A DNA stretch of 64,000 bases from Bosea sp. (in: a-proteobacteria) (lineage in GTDB: Bacteria > Pseudomonadota > Alphaproteobacteria > Rhizobiales > Beijerinckiaceae): the NCBI GenBank assembly GCA_023910605.1, contig JAAVVV010000001.1, positions 548,698-612,697 of the forward strand, written 5' to 3'. A program made the position numbers and the translations under genes. The notes under the pieces were generated by a model. The model was given only the letters and a program-made list of their open reading frames with translations. It did no database searches and was not told the origin of the DNA. Shown here one piece after another: positions 18,880-28,595 of this stretch (positions within the stretch are counted from its first letter, which is position 1; every line of letters begins with the position of its first letter).

Positions 18880-19863
18880 ATGCTGGCCTATATCCTGAGA
18901 AGCCTGACGCAGGCGACGCTCGTCATGTTGGCCGTCGCCTTCATTTCCTTCTCCATGTTCCGCTATGTCGGCGATCCGGTGGCCTCGATCGTCGGCCAGG
19001 ACGCGACCTTGAAGGATCGTCAGGAACTCAGCGAGTCGCTCGGCCTCAACGATCCCTTCCCGCTCCAGTTTGCGCGCTTCCTCGGCAATGCCCTTCAGGG
19101 CGATTTCGGCATTTCCTATCGTCAGGGCCGTCCCGTCGTGGATCTGCTCGTCGAGCGGCTTCCCGCCACGATCGAGCTGGCCATGCTCTCCGCCATCTTC
19201 GCGCTGATCGTCGGGCTTGCGCTTGGCATCTATGCCGCCCTCAACCGGCGCGGCGTCATCGCCAATCTCGTCATGAGCCTGTCGCTCATCGGGGTGAGCC
19301 TGCCGACCTTCCTCATCGGCGTGGGCTTGATCTTCCTGTTCGCCGTCACGCTGCGTTGGCTGCCCTCCTTCGGGCGGGGCGATGTTGTGGCTTTCGGCTG
19401 GTGGACCACGGGCCTGCTGACCGAATCGGGCCGCAAGTCGCTGATCATGCCCGTGCTCACGCTGGGCTTTTACCAGCTCACCCTCATCATGCGGCTCGTG
19501 CGGGCCGAGATGCTCGAGGTGATGCGCACCGAATACATCAAGTTCGCCCGCGCCCGCGGCCTCTCCGACAGCGCCATCAACTTCCGCCATGCGCTGCGCA
19601 ACACCATGGTGCCGGTCGTGACCATCACGGGCCTGCAGCTCGGCTCGGTCATCGCCTTCGCCATCGTCACCGAAACCGTGTTCAACTGGCCGGGGCTCGG
19701 CGCGCTCTTCGTCAAGTCGGTCGAGGTGGTCGACATCCCCGTGATGGCGGCCTACCTGATGTTCGTCGGCCTCGTCTTCGTGGTCGTCAACCTCATCGTG
19801 GACGTGCTGTATTTCCTGGTCGATCCGCGCCTGCGGGGCGGCTCCATCGTGCCGGCCCGATGA
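18880..19863 (+). CDS. Peptide-type ABC transporter permease B2 (DppB family)
   Basis: An inner-membrane permease of 327 aa, a clear paralogue of the permease at 15083. It shares the VAFISFSMFRYVGDPVASIVGQD pattern near residues 18-40, the LPSFGRG loop and the EAA segment EMLEVMRTEYIKFARARGL. It partners with the C2 permease 19 bp downstream. The start at 18880 (MLAYILRSL) matches the start of the B1 protein. Confidence 0.9.
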   Translation: MLAYILRSLTQATLVMLAVAFISFSMFRYVGDPVASIVGQDATLKDRQELSESLGLNDPFPLQFARFLGNALQGDFGISYRQGRPVVDLLVERLPATIELAMLSAIFALIVGLALGIYAALNRRGVIANLVMSLSLIGVSLPTFLIGVGLIFLFAVTLRWLPSFGRGDVVAFGWWTTGLLTESGRKSLIMPVLTLGFYQLTLIMRLVRAEMLEVMRTEYIKFARARGLSDSAINFRHALRNTMVPVVTITGLQLGSVIAFAIVTETVFNWPGLGALFVKSVEVVDIPVMAAYLMFVGLVFVVVNLIVDVLYFLVDPRLRGGSIVPAR

Positions 19864-19882
19864 AGACAGGATCACACGCGTC

Positions 19883-20878
19883 ATGACCGATCTCGCCGCC
19901 GACAAGAAGCCAACCGAGCACAGCCCCGCCGCGCCGCCGGCACGGCGCCTGAAGCTGACCATGCGCGAGCGCATCGCGCTGTGGCGCGACAGCGATCTGT
20001 GGCTCTCGTTCAAGTCCTCCCCGGTCGCGGTTGTGTCCGCCGCCTTGACGCTCATCATCATCCTGATGGCGCTGTTCGCCGATGTGCTGGCCCCGCAGGA
20101 TGCCTTCGATCCCGTGGCGCTCAACCTGCTCGACGGCTTTGCCCATCCGATGGAGCGGGGCGCGGGCTCGGGCATGCTGTTCATCATGGGCTCGGACGAG
20201 CAGGGCCGCGACATCTTCTCGGCGCTGTTCTACGGCACGCGCCTGTCGCTGATCGTTGGCCTCGCCTCGGTGGTGTTCTCGATGGTGGTGGGCATCGGCC
20301 TTGGGCTGATGGCGGGCTATCTCGGCGGGCGCATCGAGATGCTGATCATGCGCGTGGCCGACATCCAGCTCTCCTTTCCCGCGATCTTGATAGCGCTTCT
20401 CATTTTCGGCGTGGCGCGCGGCCTCATTCCGCCGCAGCAATATGAAACCACCGCCGTTCTGGTCATCATCGTCGCCATCGGCCTGTCGAACTGGGCGCAA
20501 TATGCCCGCACCGTGCGCGCCTCGACGCTCGTCGAGCGCAACAAGGAATATGTGCAGGCCGCCCGGCTGATGGGGATCTCGGGCTTCGGCATCATGGCGC
20601 GACATGTGCTGCCCAACGTCATGGGCCCTGTGCTCGTCATCGCCACGATCAACCTTGCGCTCGCCATCATCGAGGAGGCGACCTTGTCCTTCCTCGGCGT
20701 CGGCCTGCCCATCACCCAGCCTTCGCTGGGCACCCTCATTCGGTCGGGCCAGAAATACCTTCTGTCCGGCGAATGGTGGATCCTGTTCTTCCCCGCCATG
20801 ATGCTGGTCATCCTGGCGCTCGCGATCAACCTGCTGGGCGACTGGCTGCGCGACGCCCTCAATCCGAAACTCCGTTAA
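19883..20878 (+). CDS. Peptide-type ABC transporter permease C2 (DppC family)
   Basis: An inner-membrane permease of 331 aa, a paralogue of the one at 16064. It has the same EAA loop (VERNKEYVQAARLMGIS), the same MGSDEQGRDIFSALFYG periplasmic motif and an almost identical C-terminus, GDWLRDALNPKLR. It follows B2 after 19 bp and is followed 72 bp later by the ATPase genes. Confidence 0.9.
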   Translation: MTDLAADKKPTEHSPAAPPARRLKLTMRERIALWRDSDLWLSFKSSPVAVVSAALTLIIILMALFADVLAPQDAFDPVALNLLDGFAHPMERGAGSGMLFIMGSDEQGRDIFSALFYGTRLSLIVGLASVVFSMVVGIGLGLMAGYLGGRIEMLIMRVADIQLSFPAILIALLIFGVARGLIPPQQYETTAVLVIIVAIGLSNWAQYARTVRASTLVERNKEYVQAARLMGISGFGIMARHVLPNVMGPVLVIATINLALAIIEEATLSFLGVGLPITQPSLGTLIRSGQKYLLSGEWWILFFPAMMLVILALAINLLGDWLRDALNPKLR

Positions 20879-20950
20879 GCCACAACCGGGACATGACATG
20901 CTTGGGTGCAGACTATCCCACGGACGCAGGCTCCAGCCTCAGGTGAGACC

Positions 20951-21933
20951 ATGAGCGAGCCTGTCATTTCCGTCCGCAACCTGCAGGTGGAGTTCGCCAC
21001 GCGGCGAGCCACCTTGCGCGCCATCGACGGCGTCTCCTTCGACATCGCCAGGGGCGAGGTTCTGGGCGTCGTCGGCGAGTCGGGGGCCGGCAAGTCCGTC
21101 ACGGGCGCGGCCATCATCGGGCTGATCGAGCCGCCGGGCCGGATCTCTGGCGGGGAGATCCTGCTCAACGGTCGGCGCATCGACAATCTGCCGCCCGACG
21201 AGATGCGCAAGGTGCGCGGCCGCAAGGTGGCGATGATCTTCCAGGATCCGCTGACCTCGCTCAACCCGCTGTTCCGCGTGGGCGAGCAGCTGGTCGAAAC
21301 CATCCGCACCCACCTGCCGATGAACGAGCGCCAGGCGCGCGACCGGGCCATCGAACTGCTCACGGAAGTCGGCATCCCGGCGCCCGAGAAGCGGATTGAT
21401 GGCTACCCGCACGAGTTTTCCGGCGGCATGCGCCAGCGCGTCGTGATCGCGCTCGCGCTCTGCGCCGAGCCGGACTTCATCGTGGCGGACGAGCCCACCA
21501 CGGCGCTCGACGTCTCCGTGCAGGCGCAGATCATCTCGCTCATCAAGAAGCTGGGCCGCGAGCGCGGCATGGCGGTCATGCTTGTCACCCACGACATGGG
21601 CGTCATCGCCGAAACGGCCGATCGCGTCGCGGTGATGTATGCCGGCCGCGTGGCCGAGATCGGCCCCGTGCGTGATGTCGTGCAGCGCCCGCTTCACCCC
21701 TATGCGAAGGGGCTGATGGGCGCGATCCCGACGCTGGATGCCTCGGCCGAGCGGCTGGTGCAGATACCCGGCTCCATGCCGCGGCTCTCCTCCATCCCGC
21801 GCGGCTGCGCCTTCAACCCGCGCTGCGGCCACGCCTTCGCCCGTTGCTTCGTCGACCAACCCGTCGTGCTTCCGGTCGATGGCCGTGGCGTGGCCTGCCA
21901 CCTGTACGAGACCGAATCCGCCGAGGCGATCCG

Positions 21934-21937
<4 letters not shown>
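20951..21937 (+). CDS. Peptide-type ABC transporter ATPase D (DppD family)
   Basis: A cytoplasmic ATPase of 328 aa that energises import. Walker A is GESGAGKS near residue 45, the signature is FSGGMRQRVVIALAL near 157, and Walker B is FIVADEPTTALD near 177. The C-terminal oligopeptide-transporter extension has the usual cysteines (GCAFNPRCGHAFARCF). The start at 20951 has AGGTGAG just upstream. Its stop overlaps the next start by 4 bases. As the only D-type ATPase in the operon, it presumably serves both permease pairs. Confidence 0.92.
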
Positions 21938-22941
<1,004 letters not shown>

Positions 22942-22962
22942 GGCCGGCTCGCTCCCCCTGCC

Positions 22963-24231
22963 TCAGTCGGGGCCGGGAAGGACGGGTCGCGCGGCGGCCG
23001 GCTGCTCGGCCTCGGCCGGGCGCACGAAGCGCGCCGCTGGCCGGTCGGTGCGGGCCTGTCCGCGTGCCACCGCCGAGGTGATGATGACCACGGCGACGAG
23101 CGTCATCAGCCACCAGGCGCGGAAGCTCGCGAGGCCGAGGATGCCGCAGGTGAAGGCCGCCACATAGGCGGCGATGGCCCCGGCCTGCATGACGGGCGCC
23201 AGCACCATCACGGCCCGGATCGCGAACCATAGCGCAGCGGCGAAGGACAGCGCGCCGACGACCCCAAGCTCATGCCAGACCACCACGAGGATGGACGGGG
23301 GCAGCGGCATCGCCCCGCTCGCCGCATGGGCGCGGACGGCCTCGAAGCCATGGCCGGTGATCAGCTTCACGGGCGCGCGCGCGATGATCTCGGCCCAGAT
23401 GCGCAGCCCCGTCACCACCGGGTGATCGGCGCCGAGCGCCGGCCCGAGCGCAAGCTGGCCCAGCCAGGCGAAGGCCGGCGCCAGCAGCGTGATGAGTGCG
23501 CAGGCGCCCGCCACCATGGCCGCGATCTGGCCTCGCAACGTCACAACAAAGGCGAAGGCCGCCGCCCCGGCCAGCAGGCTGGCGACGAGCACGGTGTCGG
23601 CGGTCAGGATGGTGCAGATAGACACTGCCGTGAACAGGGCGAGCGCTCCGCGCGTGCGGCCCCGCCAGAGCAGCCACGCCACGAGCGGGCCGGTGAGGGT
23701 GATGATCAGCACCATGCCGCGCACCAGCACTGTCACATCCTCCTCCGCGTCGCCCAGCCCGTAGCCGGTGGCCTGGGTCAGGGCGGCGACAAGCGTCGCC
23801 GTGCCGGTCCCCACCGCCAGCGCGTTGAGATTGGCGGCGCGCGCTCGCTCGGGCAGGGATGCGACCGCGAGCAGGCCGAGCACCAGAGCGAACAGGATGT
23901 TGCTGGCGCGTTCGAGGCTGCCAACGCCGCGCGGCGCCCAGCTGGTCGAGAGCAGTATCCACATCGTCATGATGCCCAGGGCCAGCGCCGTCGCCTTGAC
24001 GCTGCGGCGGCGCAACGCCCTCGCCAGACGTTCCGGCTCCGCCAGCAGCGCGGCGATCACAAGCAGCGCGACCGCGATGGGCACCAGCACCACGGCGGCG
24101 CGGCGCGATATCATGGCCGCCACGGGCAGCGCCACGCCAAGCGTGAAGAAGCCCATGCGCTGCAGCAACAGCGCCGAGTCCTTTGCCGGGTCGAGCCCGT
24201 CACGGCTTCTGAAATCGGGCATGTCTAGCAT
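22963..24231 (-). CDS. O-antigen-ligase-like polytopic membrane protein
   Basis: A 422-aa protein with about ten hydrophobic segments and a basic Pro/Ala-rich cytoplasmic C-terminus. The periplasmic loop IITGHGFEAVR followed by PPSILVVVWHELGVVGAL resembles the conserved loop of the WaaL/Wzy O-antigen ligase and polymerase superfamily. Such proteins join glycan to lipid A or polymerise surface polysaccharide. No sugar-nucleotide or glycosyltransferase genes lie nearby, so this is an orphan. Membrane topology is clear; the specific function is a family-level guess. ATG 24222 is an alternative start. Confidence 0.6.
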   Translation of the reverse strand: MLDMPDFRSRDGLDPAKDSALLLQRMGFFTLGVALPVAAMISRRAAVVLVPIAVALLVIAALLAEPERLARALRRRSVKATALALGIMTMWILLSTSWAPRGVGSLERASNILFALVLGLLAVASLPERARAANLNALAVGTGTATLVAALTQATGYGLGDAEEDVTVLVRGMVLIITLTGPLVAWLLWRGRTRGALALFTAVSICTILTADTVLVASLLAGAAAFAFVVTLRGQIAAMVAGACALITLLAPAFAWLGQLALGPALGADHPVVTGLRIWAEIIARAPVKLITGHGFEAVRAHAASGAMPLPPSILVVVWHELGVVGALSFAAALWFAIRAVMVLAPVMQAGAIAAYVAAFTCGILGLASFRAWWLMTLVAVVIITSAVARGQARTDRPAARFVRPAEAEQPAAARPVLPGPD

Positions 24232-24427
24232 CCGGGCTGGTCAGGGGCGGGCGGTGACGCCGCAGATCCACCCCCTGACGTGACGATAACCTGAAAAGCC
24301 CGGCCCCGTCTGTGGGCTTCGCGCAACAGAAGCCGCCTGAATGCGCACGGCGCGGCCCGCGCGGGACATGACGCGAGCCTCGCGAGGCGCTAGGAGTGGC
24401 GCGCCAAAGTTTTGGAGAGCCGCCGCC

Positions 24428-25354
24428 ATGGGCGACACCTCACCCCTGATGCCGGATGCGGCTGCGCAGGCCGCCGAGGCCTGGCCCGATTATCTCGTGC
24501 GCCCCGATCCGCTCGATCCGCGCCTGTCGAGCGCGGTGACGGGCATCGACCAGGCAGGCCAGCCGGTGGAGACGCGAGTCATCCACGAAAAGCCGCTGAC
24601 CCTTTACCTGAACGCCCAGGAGATCGTCACCATGATGACGATCGGCGATCACCCCGAGGAACTGGCCATCGGCTACCTGCTCAATCAGGGCATGCTCAAG
24701 GCCACCGACGCCGTCTCCGGCGTGGACGTGGACGAAGAGTTGGGCGTCGTGGTGGTGCGTACCGATGCGCAGACCAATTTCGAGGCCAAGCTCAGGAAAC
24801 GGACGCAGACCTCGGGATGCGCGCAGGGCACAGCCTTCGGCGACCTGATGGAGGTGATCGAGGGCATTGCTCTGCCGCCCGCCACGATCCGCACCTCATG
24901 GCTCTATGCGCTCACCCACAAGATCAACACCACGCCGTCTCTCTATCTCGAGGCGGGCGCCATCCATGGCTGCGTGCTCTGCGCCGAGGACAGGCCCTTG
25001 ATCTACATGGAGGATGTCGGCCGCCACAACGCCATCGACAAGATCGCCGGATTCATGTTCCGCAACGGGATCGGCCCCTCGGACAAGATCTTCTACACCA
25101 CGGGCCGGCTGACCTCGGAGATGGTCATCAAGACCGTGCGCATGGGCATTCCGGTTCTGGTCTCGCGTTCGGGCTTCACGGCCTGGGGCGTCGAACTTGC
25201 GCGCAAGGCCGGGCTGACCCTGATCGGGCGGGCCCGCGGCCGCCGGTTCCTTGCGCTGGCCGGCGCTGAGCGCATCGTCTTCGATTCCGATCCGGGCTAC
25301 ACGGCCGAGGAAAGCGCCCGCCACAGGCGCAAGGGGGCCGACCGCGATGACTGA
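24428..25354 (+). CDS. fdhD: FdhD, sulfurtransferase for formate dehydrogenase
   Basis: Transfers sulfur from a cysteine desulfurase to the Mo-bisMGD cofactor of formate dehydrogenase; 308 aa. Conserved parts include [27 protein letters not shown] (near 62-88), the motif SGCAQG (Cys131) and [14 protein letters not shown] (Cys182, Cys185), followed by [14 protein letters not shown]. The CxxC of E. coli FdhD is reduced to a single cysteine at 131. The start at 24428 follows GGAGAG. It overlaps mobA by 8 bases. No formate dehydrogenase gene is present in the window. Confidence 0.9.
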   Translation: MGDTSPLMPDAAAQAAEAWPDYLVRPDPLDPRLSSAVTGIDQAGQPVETRVIHEKPLTLYLNAQEIVTMMTIGDHPEELAIGYLLNQGMLKATDAVSGVDVDEELGVVVVRTDAQTNFEAKLRKRTQTSGCAQGTAFGDLMEVIEGIALPPATIRTSWLYALTHKINTTPSLYLEAGAIHGCVLCAEDRPLIYMEDVGRHNAIDKIAGFMFRNGIGPSDKIFYTTGRLTSEMVIKTVRMGIPVLVSRSGFTAWGVELARKAGLTLIGRARGRRFLALAGAERIVFDSDPGYTAEESARHRRKGADRDD

Positions 25355-25973
25355 ATCCCCTGTCCTGGGCCTGCTGCTCGCCGGCGGCCTCGCCCGCCGC
25401 ATGGGCGGCGGCGACAAGCCGCTGCGCAGCATCGCTGGCCGCTCCATCCTCGATCGCGTGATCGACCGCCTGGGGCCGCAATGCGCGGCCCTGGCGATCA
25501 ACGCCAATGGCGATCCTGCCCGCTTCGCGCCCTGGGGGCTGCCCGTGGTCGCCGACAGCGTAGAGGGCTTCGCCGGGCCTCTCGCCGGCATTCTGGCGGG
25601 GCTCGACTGGGCGGCGGAGCATCGGCCGGATCTGGCCCATGCCGTCTCGGTGGCGGCGGACACGCCCTTCATCCCGCGCGATCTGGTGTCGCGGCTGCGC
25701 GCGGCGGCTGCGCGCGAGGGCGCCGCGCTGGCCTGCGCGGCCTCGGGCGGCTGGAGCCATCCCGTCATCGGGCTCTGGCCCGTGGCCCTGCGCGAGGAGC
25801 TGCGACACGCGCTCGTGGCCGAGAATGAGCGCAAGATCGACCGCTTCACGGCGCGCTACGGCCTTGCCACCGTGGCCTGGCCGGTGGAGCCGATCGACCC
25901 CTTCTTCAACGCCAATGCGCCTGAGGACCTGGCCGAGGCCGAGGCGCTGCTGGAGCGCGGGCTTGACCCTTGA
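25347..25973 (+). CDS. mobA: Molybdenum cofactor guanylyltransferase
   Basis: Attaches GMP to molybdopterin to make the MGD cofactor; 208 aa. The nucleotide-binding signature [17 protein letters not shown] spans residues 10-26. DTPFIPRDL near 105 is the metal-binding Asp region, and [11 protein letters not shown] near 190 is the usual C-terminal motif. It overlaps fdhD, so cofactor synthesis and sulfuration for formate dehydrogenase are probably co-translated. The start at 25347 sits inside the end of fdhD and matches the family N-terminus. Confidence 0.9.
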   Translation: MTESPVLGLLLAGGLARRMGGGDKPLRSIAGRSILDRVIDRLGPQCAALAINANGDPARFAPWGLPVVADSVEGFAGPLAGILAGLDWAAEHRPDLAHAVSVAADTPFIPRDLVSRLRAAAAREGAALACAASGGWSHPVIGLWPVALREELRHALVAENERKIDRFTARYGLATVAWPVEPIDPFFNANAPEDLAEAEALLERGLDP

Positions 25974-26055
25974 AATGCGGCGAACGCACGGATAAAACCG
26001 ATTGTAATGGCTGGTCCGCGCCCATGAGGCCTGCCCAAGAATGAAGGAGGTCCCC

Positions 26056-26181
26056 ATGAAAGCCTTTCTCGCCGCCGTCGCCTTCAGCGTCGTTGCCGCC
26101 TGTGTCTGGTATGGCGTGCTCGACATGCAGCAGAAGCAGGCGACCGAAGCCTTCGCCGCGCCGTCATCCGTGCGCCTCTGA
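26056..26181 (+). CDS. Small hydrophobic protein, 41 aa, function unknown
   Basis: Translation: MKAFLAAVAFSVVAACVWYG, then VLDMQQKQATEAFAAPSSVRL. A perfect AAGGAGG (26044-26050) stands five bases before the ATG, the best ribosome site in this region. One N-terminal hydrophobic helix (residues 3-20) is followed by a short polar tail, suggesting a single-pass membrane or secreted peptide. A terminator follows at 26232. It lies 82 bp after mobA. Small proteins of this shape are, as far as I recall, common in Rhizobiales, but I know no function. Confidence 0.65.
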   Translation: MKAFLAAVAFSVVAACVWYGVLDMQQKQATEAFAAPSSVRL

Positions 26182-26231
26182 GCTGCGCCCGCTCGGGAGG
26201 AATGGCCGCCTTTCCGGCCGCGAAGCTGAAG

Positions 26232-26257
26232 AAAAGGGCCGGTTGACTGGCCCTTTT
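26232..26257 (+). terminator. Rho-independent terminator after the 41-aa gene, probably bidirectional
   Basis: AAAAGGGCC (26232-26240), 8-base loop, GGCCCTTTT (26249-26257). The A-run on one side and T-run on the other make it usable from both strands. It separates the plus-strand small gene from the convergent mrp gene. Confidence 0.75.
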
Positions 26258-26302
26258 GCGTGAGCGGATCGGCAGCCGGAGCCCCGCCTCGCGCGCTCCG
26301 CT

Positions 26303-27421
26303 TCATTCGATCACGATGCGCGGCGCCTTGCGCACGGCCCCGCCGCTGTCGAGCCCGTCCTTCACCTGCCGCGCGATGGCGAGATAGGCTTTCGCGTGAG
26401 GGCTGTCGGGGTCAGAGGCCACGATCGGCCGGCCACTGTCCGAAAGCTCGCGGATCGGCATGGCGAGCGGGATTTCGCCGAGGAACGGCACCCCCAGCTT
26501 CTCCGCCTCGCGTCTTGCGCCGCCATGGCCGAATATGTCGTAGCGGTTGCCCGTATCGGGCGCGATGAAATAGCTCATGTTCTCGATGACGCCGAGGATC
26601 GGCACCTGCACGCGCTGGAACATCGCGACGCCGCGCCGTGCATCGAGAAGGGCCAGATCCTGTGGCGTCGAGACGATCACCGCGCCGGCGAGCGGGGTCT
26701 GCTGCGCCATGGTGAGCTGGGCGTCGCCCGTGCCCGGCGGCATGTCCACCACCAGCACGTCAAGCTCGCCCCAGGCCACCTCGCGCAGCATCTGCGTGAT
26801 CGCCGAGATGACCATCGGCCCGCGCCAGATCATCGGCGTCTCCTCGTCGATCAGGAAGCCGATCGACATGAGCTTCAGCCCGAACGCCTCCATCGGCGCA
26901 AGCGTGCGCCCCTCGACCAGCCGCGGACGACCGGTCACGCCGAAGATCTTGGGCACCGACGGCCCGTAGATGTCGGCATCCATGATGCCGACCTTCATGC
27001 CGAGCACCGAGAGCGCCACGGCGAGGTTGGCGGCCGTCGTGGACTTTCCGACGCCGCCCTTGCCGCTGGCCACCGCCACGATGTGCCTGATGCCTGGCAC
27101 CCCTGCCGCCTTGGGCGTGGGGCCGCCGCCCGCGGCCTGGGCGCGCGCCGCCTGGGCCGGGCTGGGTTTGGCGGGCGCGCGGTCCGCCGTCAGCGTGACG
27201 AAGGCCTGCTGCACGCCGGGCAGGCCCTTGACCGCGCTCTCTGCAGCCTGGCGCACCGGCTCCATGGCTGAGGCCTCGGTCGGATCGATCGCGATGGCGA
27301 ACATCACCTTGCCGCCATCGATCACGATGTCGCTGATGCGGCCCGAGCCGCCGAGCGGCTGGCCGCTGGCGGGCAGCTTCACGAGTTCGAGGGCTCGCAG
27401 GATCTCGGCTTGCGTCGTCAT
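26303..27421 (-). CDS. Mrp/ApbC-family iron-sulfur cluster carrier ATPase
   Basis: A cytoplasmic P-loop NTPase of 372 aa that binds and delivers Fe-S clusters. An N-terminal MIP18/DUF59 domain (about 1-80) and a low-complexity linker precede the deviant Walker A GKGGVGKST at 120-128. VDMPPGTGDAQLT lies near 225. The central CxxC found in many Mrp/Nbp35 proteins is not seen: the expected region reads ENMSYFIAPDTGNRYDIFG. Alphaproteobacterial Mrp proteins often vary here. It is followed upstream on the same strand by a TusA-like gene, giving a sulfur/Fe-S neighbourhood. Confidence 0.85.
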   Translation of the reverse strand: MTTQAEILRALELVKLPASGQPLGGSGRISDIVIDGGKVMFAIAIDPTEASAMEPVRQAAESAVKGLPGVQQAFVTLTADRAPAKPSPAQAARAQAAGGGPTPKAAGVPGIRHIVAVASGKGGVGKSTTAANLAVALSVLGMKVGIMDADIYGPSVPKIFGVTGRPRLVEGRTLAPMEAFGLKLMSIGFLIDEETPMIWRGPMVISAITQMLREVAWGELDVLVVDMPPGTGDAQLTMAQQTPLAGAVIVSTPQDLALLDARRGVAMFQRVQVPILGVIENMSYFIAPDTGNRYDIFGHGGARREAEKLGVPFLGEIPLAMPIRELSDSGRPIVASDPDSPHAKAYLAIARQVKDGLDSGGAVRKAPRIVIE

Positions 27422-27479
27422 GGCTTCAACCTCGTGCGAAGCGGGGATACAGCAAATGGGCGATGGCGGCGCCGGCCGC

Positions 27480-27707
27480 TCAGCGCTTGCGGATCTCGAA
27501 AATGGCGCGGCCGTCGCGCTCCCGGCTGGCTTCCATGGCGTCGCCCGTCTCCCGCACCAGATTGGGAATGTCGATCACCGCCATCGGATCGGTGCAGGTC
27601 ACGCGCAGCAGGACGCCAGTCTCGAGCCCTTTCAGCGCCTTGCGCGTGCGCAGTGCGGGAAGCGGGCATTTGAGGCCGCTGAGGTCGAGCTCGATCGCAT
27701 CAGGCAT
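27480..27707 (-). CDS. TusA-family sulfur carrier protein
   Basis: A small sulfur-relay protein of 75 aa. The signature LDLSGLKCPLPALRTRKAL carries the persulfide cysteine in the CPxP motif (Cys14). TusA-like proteins pass sulfur to tRNA modification, molybdenum cofactor synthesis or other targets. The start at 27707 (MPDAIELDL) has AGGA 11 bases upstream; an in-frame start at 27752 would add an Arg-rich leader and is less likely. mrp follows 58 bp downstream on the same strand, and fdhD-mobA are close on the other. Confidence 0.85.
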   Translation of the reverse strand: MPDAIELDLSGLKCPLPALRTRKALKGLETGVLLRVTCTDPMAVIDIPNLVRETGDAMEASRERDGRAIFEIRKR

Positions 27708-27807
27708 GGGCGTTGCAATCCTGCGACGGCAGGGCTGCCGACGTTGCAGCATGTGCCATGGGGCTCAGGCGCCCGCAACCATCCTCGTCAGGGCGCGGCG
27801 CGGCCTG

Positions 27808-28461
27808 TCAGCGCCTTGGGCGCCAGTTGCCGGGCGGGTGGCCCACCGGCCGGAAGCCGAGCGCAGCGCCCGGCTCGAAGAAGCCGTCCGCGCGCTCCAG
27901 CAACCGGCCCCGCGCCGTGGTCCAGTCCGTCTTCTGCCGCTTGGCCGCGGCGAGCTTGCTCGACCGCTCGGCCTTGGTCGCCACCTTGGCGCGCTCGCCC
28001 CGCGCCTTGGCGAACCGGGAGAGCGAATCCGGCGCCACGCCGTTGATGGCGATGCGCGTCGCGCCCTTGCCATGGCGTTGCACCAGCGCGAAGAGCTTGG
28101 CCGCATTGGCCGGGTGCAGGCGCACGCAGCCATGCGAGGCGGGCCGCCCGAGCCGGCCGAGTTCGGTGGTGCCGTGGATTGCGTAGCCGCCACGGAAGAA
28201 CACCGCATTGGGCATGGCCCCGCCATACTTGCGCGAGTACCAGCGCTTCTCGAGGCGCTGCGGACGATAAACCCCATTGGGCGTGCGGTAGCCCTGACGG
28301 CCGGACGAGATCGCCCAGTCATGGCTCTCTCCCGAAGCCGTCCGCACCGTCATGCGCTGGCTCGTGAGATCGACCTTGATGTCGACGCCGGCCGACACGG
28401 GTCCTGACAGGCCCAGCCATGCGAAGGCCACCAGGACCATGGCAAGGAAACGACGCGACAT
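27808..28461 (-). CDS. L,D-transpeptidase (YkuD domain), exported
   Basis: A periplasmic peptidoglycan cross-linking enzyme of 217 aa that makes 3-3 links or attaches proteins. The signal peptide MSRRFLAMVLVAFAWLGLSG ends near VSA|G. The YkuD catalytic motif is HGTTELG (His96) followed by SHGCVRL (Cys112). A basic C-terminal tail rich in Lys/Arg/Ala may bind the wall. The start at 28461 has AGGTGG five bases upstream; the frame stays open much further upstream but that part is not convincing coding sequence. It lies 134 bp beyond folC on the same strand. Confidence 0.87.
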   Translation of the reverse strand: MSRRFLAMVLVAFAWLGLSGPVSAGVDIKVDLTSQRMTVRTASGESHDWAISSGRQGYRTPNGVYRPQRLEKRWYSRKYGGAMPNAVFFRGGYAIHGTTELGRLGRPASHGCVRLHPANAAKLFALVQRHGKGATRIAINGVAPDSLSRFAKARGERAKVATKAERSSKLAAAKRQKTDWTTARGRLLERADGFFEPGAALGFRPVGHPPGNWRPRR

Positions 28462-28595
28462 GCTCCACCTCATGCTTGCGGGACTTGCCCGGAAAGCCGC
28501 ACTCCACTGACGGGCTAGTGAAAGGTCTTTTGGCCTTGAGGTAAAGCGGCAAGCAAGATCGTGGTTTCCGCGACGTCTTTGCGCCTGGCTGGGAC

